IMG/VR virus record: IMGVR_UViG_3300042376_001602
Coordinates: 1-42,306 of that record
Origin: a virus
Strand: one strand, 5' to 3'
DNA: 42,306 nt
Shown here: piece by piece, positions 40,401 to 42,306 of the stretch
How positions within the stretch are numbered: position 1 is the stretch's first letter
Layout of the letters: every line of letters begins with the position of its first letter
Program-made: the position numbers and the translations under genes
Notes under the pieces: model-generated
Seen by the model: the letters and a program-made list of their open reading frames with translations, nothing else
Told to the model about the DNA's origin: nothing
Databases searched by the model: none

Positions 40401-40419
40401 ACTCTACAAAGCCCGCTAA
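34435..40419 (+). CDS. Giant ejection polyprotein with zincin and LPD38-like domains
   Basis: 1,994 residues, the longest gene. Residues 1-45 hold three 15-residue units starting F-D-P-[ST]-T-A-V-L (Phe3, a degenerate one at 18, Phe33); a fourth is at Phe505. Next come a Gly/Ala-rich membrane-like part (residues about 160-225) and disordered linkers. A zinc metalloprotease motif HEIGH (His955-His959) follows, with SAEELYADAISV (Glu1085) about 126 residues on as likely third ligand. From about 1,480 to 1,700 the sequence (IRYNPAFQLFMSPARDLQRS, VPFLNIFLRSYDSLQRNLRG) resembles LPD38-type domains of large polyvalent phage proteins, followed by one hydrophobic segment (about 1,694-1,713). It is probably packaged and injected with the DNA, with protease action on the cell envelope or on itself. 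Confidence 0.8.
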   Translation: MSFDPSTAVLIEDEPADFEAASAVPVEEEPMGFDPTTAVLVEDELALPSATPSPVPTPNPELDAARDAGMREDQLIREEGIFPEGSQSWKVLDGRIYIDPARYNSAVENLWSAGVIDSDSYTQLQKGTVDQWDEASRTVIPSVEKATAARRDLERRAGAFPEAKAAASGLLKGAMQTGAAIVGGGAVATATGFTGPGAIAVGIGAGTAAALGTGAAYDKLLELSSKESDLLDSFYAANQLKPGYNTGGQLVSILAPTPVSISRLANAANLIQAEKGSAAAAKFVTGAFGAGAGIGVATDATIQVGNLGLDKLLHQDISKEVAMEHFRQTGEQLAPRPQYNPASTGISAIFGGLGAGLGVKARNKTYAPEELVTLESQVKTGRATRQEAEDYRVMRQAVDTLRADDRLIDAQAIRRATVDAAGFRFLDTTEIINPRFQRELLAYAAENPAAAVPLSGSPAAYTGQAFINRGGPAPAFQGGTNALPGPEGVPALPGPAAEPSNILPFDPTTATLVDDIPPTASAPAASAPTAPELTGSPEMIAGEGATPSPPAKPKRKFPRISYDPGTFPILSALQESPMRPSSSGTAGGENDFWNEIRRTGRHFAETHRSTGQPYDVRAQELFERGLLPDPSPDTLFNAYMSEVNSYRQIKDGDPTEAEQNKIQKQYDTFTKQALDPSKTKKSKLQPVTTSDLKIGDRVKIADEWLNVKAIDPETFTISLEDGAKFGLQKVEDGTQMWVQETEISPSQDDGFSFLNETDTAPAAPPQAEPFSGNLFTPGEMPFSLDRPLDDDSLKLQREADEANRQQAAEEEAQKSQTNMAFADAGPPAKSSRGGKTMADAGPPAPLLSTTATLPKPPLETYNDAQVFADFPDAVGVVRSSKGSGWTMPLILGGTDKVPVMEMPELVEMVRSLTGNDPKLKRMPKAFGTFNPSSGIITLRPDLFQNEASAMMTFAHEIGHLVSWMDERNIKLGNLGGHIMNVGNYLKSTFPITPGAGPALTTADRRKLQAQAKSENPSDPDARTARYRELVQQTMDTRNLGAVSEKQGGYSPNIREELINLSEWWKPFNYDDAKDSYVDYRHSAEELYADAISVLFNSPADLQARAPVFYKAFWNYADARPQVKASIFEIQNRILMGRDAVLDKRLARDLESFKAGAEVFVGKQAAAAERRASLTGWWENLKDQYWNRYQPLIESAAKARAAGTITKAEEDGIRWLTEEHPLADSKLQLKLADIGRLYQSLDAAGVPRDYFGVWLKHHRIANERYEVTEKIKGMDLTVEKGRAVMANPGGETARTSAEMLASLQQRLGPEKTAALESAVAGFRDVVFTIMEDANDAGLFSADLWEIISANRDNYAAFTPLEYVQEYLPSAIRKQVGTFKEIADPLQQTVLKSISIHRAAQNNRFKRAAVEAIRQTAPELVKPAPMKYNGKAMVPQESQETGLSLVQWKDDGQLTGVHLPDRYARMWEDQSPAERDAILKLLSTGFQRLVYGAIIRYNPAFQLFMSPARDLQRSITNMPGGIQGRARFLQRLLDPETWGASVEWARGDIGKTELLREMIENAATGGPHSAFGGRMGSDDDSLDAILRKYHLQDQQSRNGFVRALMAPLKGIEFAGQVLQLLPKAAAYKVLVKDTGIPAPQAANTIRNHIGIPNYYKKGRHAQAAGALVPFLNIFLRSYDSLQRNLRGAERNMGGKEWWLAWALTGGGLIAVMQTLAKEGLFGEDLKKLYSRVPTWDMTNFAVLPLGEVPTGETGGKTVYARLPQDEGLRVINGVVSKMLTSAIRSAKGDPTAPQLGEVFAGISSQVPGTNTIVELGQNWTTFLAGRNPRDDFRNRYILSDDQWLAGGWEATKPMLGWTLEQTGITNFFTYDPKADTLTETTLSAAPILNRFIKISDRGVYQSEAKADEADKRDMAKVRLSLPDQVNGLRTEYNYLKNRGENRSDRETLRYYELGQWYRTYRQAMDGVETNMEFGNRAAAQSAIRGLVQDSKLYKAR

Positions 40420-41510
40420 AGCGGCTTCGGCCTTTCCAGCAGGGCGTGGTAGTGCTTCTCGACGACATCCATCGAGTCGCGCAGCAGCTTTGCCGCAACC
40501 TCCAGGCCGTCCCGCTGGGCGATCCGGCTGCCGTATTCCTTCCGCAAATTATAGGCTCCCTTCGCGCCATCGGGGATGAAGCGCCGCACAAATTCGTTGA
40601 TGCCATCGTGCGTCAGGTCGTCGGCCTCGGTCTTGTGAGCGCGGGGGATCACATACTCGCCCTCGCCAAGCGCGGCCTGGATCAACCGCAAAAGGCGGAG
40701 ATTCGCAGGCACTCGGCCATACTTTCCATTTTTGCTGTGAAAGTCGGGGCGCTTGATGAGAACCAAATCGACGCCGCGCTTGTTGGGAAGCCAATCCACC
40801 CAATCCCACCGCAGCTTGGCCACCTCGGAGTTTCGCAACCCCGCCCGCCGCATGAGCCAATAAATCGCCCACACGCGAGGATCTTTCCGCCGCAGGGGAA
40901 TCCTCGCCGCCGCATCCATCCGCCGCAGGATGTCGCGGGGAATCGGCTCGTAGCTTTGATCCTGGGCTTTTCCGCCAGAGACTTTCCAAAACTCCGTCAA
41001 ATCCGGCAGCGTCAAATCCGCGAAGAGATGCATCCGCCGCTGGGCCACCACTTGCTTGACCGTCTGCACACTCGACCGCACGCCCGCCTCGGTGCAGCCC
41101 GACGCCAGCCGCGCCGTGATCCAACCTCGCAAGACCGGAGCCGTGAGAACCAAATGAGAAGACACGCCGCGCCAATCCGCCTTGCCGCTGGCCTCGGCGA
41201 CATACTTGGCAAAGCCGCTCGCAGCCTTCACCGCCGATCCGCCAGGGCCGTGGAGCTTGAACCGGTCCACGATCTCCCCAGCCGTGGCATAGCCTGGACG
41301 CCGGACGACCTTCGCCAGCTCCTCCTCGTTGCCTGAGCGCAATCCCTCGGAAATCTTTTTAGCCTTCGCCTCCGCCGCCGCCCGCCCGGCTTTGTTGTTG
41401 ATCGAAACCCCCGTCGCCTTCTCGACTCGCTTGCCGTCAAGCTGCACGCGGTAATACCAGCCATTGCGTGATTCTTTCCAGTAAACCGAAATCTCGTTGT
41501 GTTTTCTCAT
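40416..41510 (-). CDS. int: Tyrosine integrase
   Basis: The start is the ATG at 41510 (MRKHNEISVYWKE). A GTG further upstream would translate the repeats beside attP and is rejected. 364 residues: an N-terminal arm-binding domain (RNGWYYRVQLDGKRVEKATG), a SAM-like core-binding domain, and a catalytic domain with AGLRNSEVAKL (box I Arg), RPDFHSKNGKYGRVP (Lys), YNLRKEYGS (box II Arg, with Asn where His is usual), LLRDSMDVVEKHYHAL (catalytic Tyr; Asp where the second His is usual). It catalyses recombination between attP and a host tRNA gene. Its stop overlaps the stop of the convergent giant gene. Confidence 0.9.
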   Translation of the reverse strand: MRKHNEISVYWKESRNGWYYRVQLDGKRVEKATGVSINNKAGRAAAEAKAKKISEGLRSGNEEELAKVVRRPGYATAGEIVDRFKLHGPGGSAVKAASGFAKYVAEASGKADWRGVSSHLVLTAPVLRGWITARLASGCTEAGVRSSVQTVKQVVAQRRMHLFADLTLPDLTEFWKVSGGKAQDQSYEPIPRDILRRMDAAARIPLRRKDPRVWAIYWLMRRAGLRNSEVAKLRWDWVDWLPNKRGVDLVLIKRPDFHSKNGKYGRVPANLRLLRLIQAALGEGEYVIPRAHKTEADDLTHDGINEFVRRFIPDGAKGAYNLRKEYGSRIAQRDGLEVAAKLLRDSMDVVEKHYHALLERPKPL

Positions 41511-41513
41511 AGG

Positions 41514-41549
41514 GTCGCCACTTTTGTCCGCCACTTTGTCCACCACTTC
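41514..41549. repeat. attP arm-type repeats, left cluster (three copies)
   Basis: GTCGCCACTTT (41514), GTCCGCCACTTT (41526) and GTCCACCACTTC (41538), spaced 12 bp. With the copies at 41636 and 41746-41769 they flank the tRNA-like core on both sides, as arm-binding sites of tyrosine integrases do. They lie immediately before the integrase start. Confidence 0.65.
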
Positions 41550-41635
41550 AATGTGAAATTCTTTAGATGGGGTAAACGCATTAGACAGTCAAAAGCTGGA
41601 AGTTTCTGACAATTTGCCTAGGGAAACCGAAGATG

Positions 41636-41646
41636 GTCGCCACTTT
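41636..41646. repeat. attP arm-type repeat, single copy
   Basis: GTCGCCACTTT, identical to 41514-41524, 16 bp from the tRNA-like core. Confidence 0.6.
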
Positions 41647-41662
41647 GAGGGGGTGAGGGGAA

Positions 41663-41704
41663 TGCAGCCGGAAAGACTCGAACTTTCAACCTTCTGATCC
41701 GTAG
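41663..41704 (-). other. attP core: 3' half of tRNA-Arg(ACG)
   Basis: Read leftward this is a tRNA from the anticodon loop to the discriminator: loop CTACGGA (anticodon ACG), stem half TCAGA, variable AGGTT, T arm GAAAG-TTCGAGT-CTTTC, acceptor half CGGCTGC and A. The bases beyond 41704 do not continue into a 5' half (the matching stem half TCTGA and acceptor GCAGCCG are absent), so it is not a working tRNA. A phage-carried 3' tRNA half beside an integrase is the standard attP core that restores the host tRNA on insertion. The predicted host gene has acceptor GCAGCCG/CGGCTGC. Confidence 0.8.
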
Positions 41705-41745
41705 TTTCTGAATCTATCATTATGTTGCAATAATTTAAGTTGTGC

Positions 41746-41769
41746 GTCCGCCACTTTGGTCGCCACTTT
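41746..41769. repeat. attP arm-type repeats, right cluster (two copies)
   Basis: GTCCGCCACTTT (41746) and GTCGCCACTTT (41759), spaced 13 bp, on the far side of the core from the integrase. The last bases touch the stop codon of the leftward gene at 41768. Confidence 0.65.
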
Positions 41770-42001
41770 ACATTTTAATTCGGCGGCGTTCTTCTTCGGT
41801 GGGTTGGGTGGGGCGTCCGGTGGCTTGGTTGAGTTGCTGGCGTATCCAGGCGCTTAATTTTTCGGGGTGGGAGGCTCGTATCCAGGCGGATTTTTCCTCG
41901 GGCCAACAGAAGAATTGGATTTTGGCGGTCATGTTTTCGGCTTCGGGGTCGCGGGCGGCGTTGCGTTTGCCGGTGTTTCCGTGGAGTTGTTGGTCGTTCA
42001 T
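41768..42001 (-). CDS. Small RHH/mobilisation-like DNA-binding protein, 77 residues
   Basis: The pattern MTAKIQFFCWPEEKSAWIRA, SHPEKLSAWIRQQLNQATGR has the strand-helix-turn-helix order of RHH proteins like those of MobC/relaxosome accessory type (K-I-x-F-x-C-x-x-E-E-K-x-x-W). The first 23 residues are polar and disordered. Its start overlaps the preceding stop by ATGA. It lies next to attP, so a role in integration control or lysogeny is possible. The family call is by pattern only. Confidence 0.6.
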   Translation of the reverse strand: MNDQQLHGNTGKRNAARDPEAENMTAKIQFFCWPEEKSAWIRASHPEKLSAWIRQQLNQATGRPTQPTEEERRRIKM

Positions 42002-42228
42002 TGTGTGGTTGGATATTTGATTAGGATTGTCTCGGCGTTTTCGATGGCGAGAACAAGAAACTGGATGTTGATTTTTGTGGCAATGGGGTTCTCGATCTCT
42101 TGGGTGACGCGTTTGGCGGAGTCGGTGAGTAGGGCGAGGCCGGTGTAGAGTTTATGGGGGAAATTTTGCGTCCGTCCGCAGGGTTGTTTTCGACGGGGGC
42201 TGAGGGTGATTCGTGAAGTTGCTTTCAT
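41998..42228 (-). CDS. Hypothetical 76-residue protein crossing the circular junction
   Basis: The full copy of the gene whose start is repeated at 1-99. Start at the ATG at 42228, 6 bp below the hairpin leader element (copy at 42235-42260, the redundant form of 106-131). The N-terminus is basic (SRITLSPRRKQP), the middle helical (TGLALLTDSAKRVTQEI), and the end hydrophobic (INIQFLVLAIENAETILI). No family is recognised. Its stop overlaps the next start. Confidence 0.6.
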   Translation of the reverse strand: MKATSRITLSPRRKQPCGRTQNFPHKLYTGLALLTDSAKRVTQEIENPIATKINIQFLVLAIENAETILIKYPTTQ

Positions 42229-42306
42229 GGTTCGGTGCCGGAAGCCGTCCGGCGCGGGTTGAATTTTTATGGATTTTCGAGGCCATCCGCTTTGTTTTAT
42301 TCCGGC
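42130..42306. repeat. Terminal direct repeat, right copy
   Basis: Repeats 1-177 with one substitution (a at 42180 for t at 51). On a circular map this stretch is counted once. It includes another copy of the hairpin leader element (42235-42260). Confidence 0.9.

Noticed and set aside
41511-41546. N-terminal extension of the integrase from the upstream GTG
   Set aside because: The added residues are a translation of the attP arm repeats, and the ATG at 41510 gives a natural start.
41663-41745. A complete tRNA gene
   Set aside because: Only the part from the anticodon loop to the discriminator is present; the bases where the 5' half should be do not pair with it. It is an attP core.

Overview
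The window is the genome of a temperate, short-tailed (podovirus-like) double-stranded DNA phage or excised prophage, apparently complete. The last 177 bases (42130-42306) repeat the first 177 with one substitution, so the sequence closes into a circle of about 42,129 bp. Virion genes include a terminase large subunit, a scaffold-like protein, an SU10-type capsid protein, a portal, a neck adaptor, a nozzle-like beta-rich protein, fibres, and a set of long ejection-type proteins ending in a 1,994-residue polyprotein. I see no tape measure, tail tube or sheath. A tyrosine integrase sits next to an attP core that copies the 3' half of a tRNA-Arg(ACG) gene, which indicates lysogeny. Two small lipoproteins suggest a Gram-negative host. 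Short text-like repeats and many start codons behind A/C-rich leaders without Shine-Dalgarno sequences remind me of Verrucomicrobiota and Planctomycetota genomes. That host guess is weak.

Layout. (1) 41768-42228, running over the junction to base 99, then 168-2411: leftward accessory genes, mostly unrecognised, in chains of ATGA overlaps; 332-2411 looks more AT-rich than the rest. Two of the leftward transcripts start just below an almost identical 26-bp hairpin element. (2) 2612-4130: a lipoprotein, then a divergent control region with two ribbon-helix-helix (RHH) genes, a perfect 20-bp palindrome, and a 16-bp palindrome that recurs about 700 bp downstream. (3) 4134-10012: early rightward genes, including an HTH protein, a DnaQ-like exonuclease, a replication-initiation-like protein, a DnaB helicase and many small proteins. 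(4) 10009-18371: packaging and head genes. (5) 18413-25258: fibres, spike, holin-like proteins, a lipoprotein, a YkuD-like endolysin, a metallophosphoesterase and an HTH-like protein. (6) 25259-40419: nozzle, fibre and ejection proteins. (7) 40416-41769: integrase and attP.

The standout is at 30429-32887, inside the late ejection-protein operon: a YcaO protein, an 88-residue MoaD/ThiS-like beta-grasp protein ending exactly in Gly-Gly, and a TfuA protein. YcaO with TfuA is the known pair that converts a backbone amide to a thioamide, and a Gly-Gly beta-grasp protein is the usual form of a sulfur carrier. The three genes are joined to each other and to the flanking virion genes by overlaps or gaps of 3-6 bp, with no RiPP precursor nearby. 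The simplest reading is a phage-encoded system that thioamidates a virion protein, or a host protein late in infection. This is inference; the substrate is unknown.
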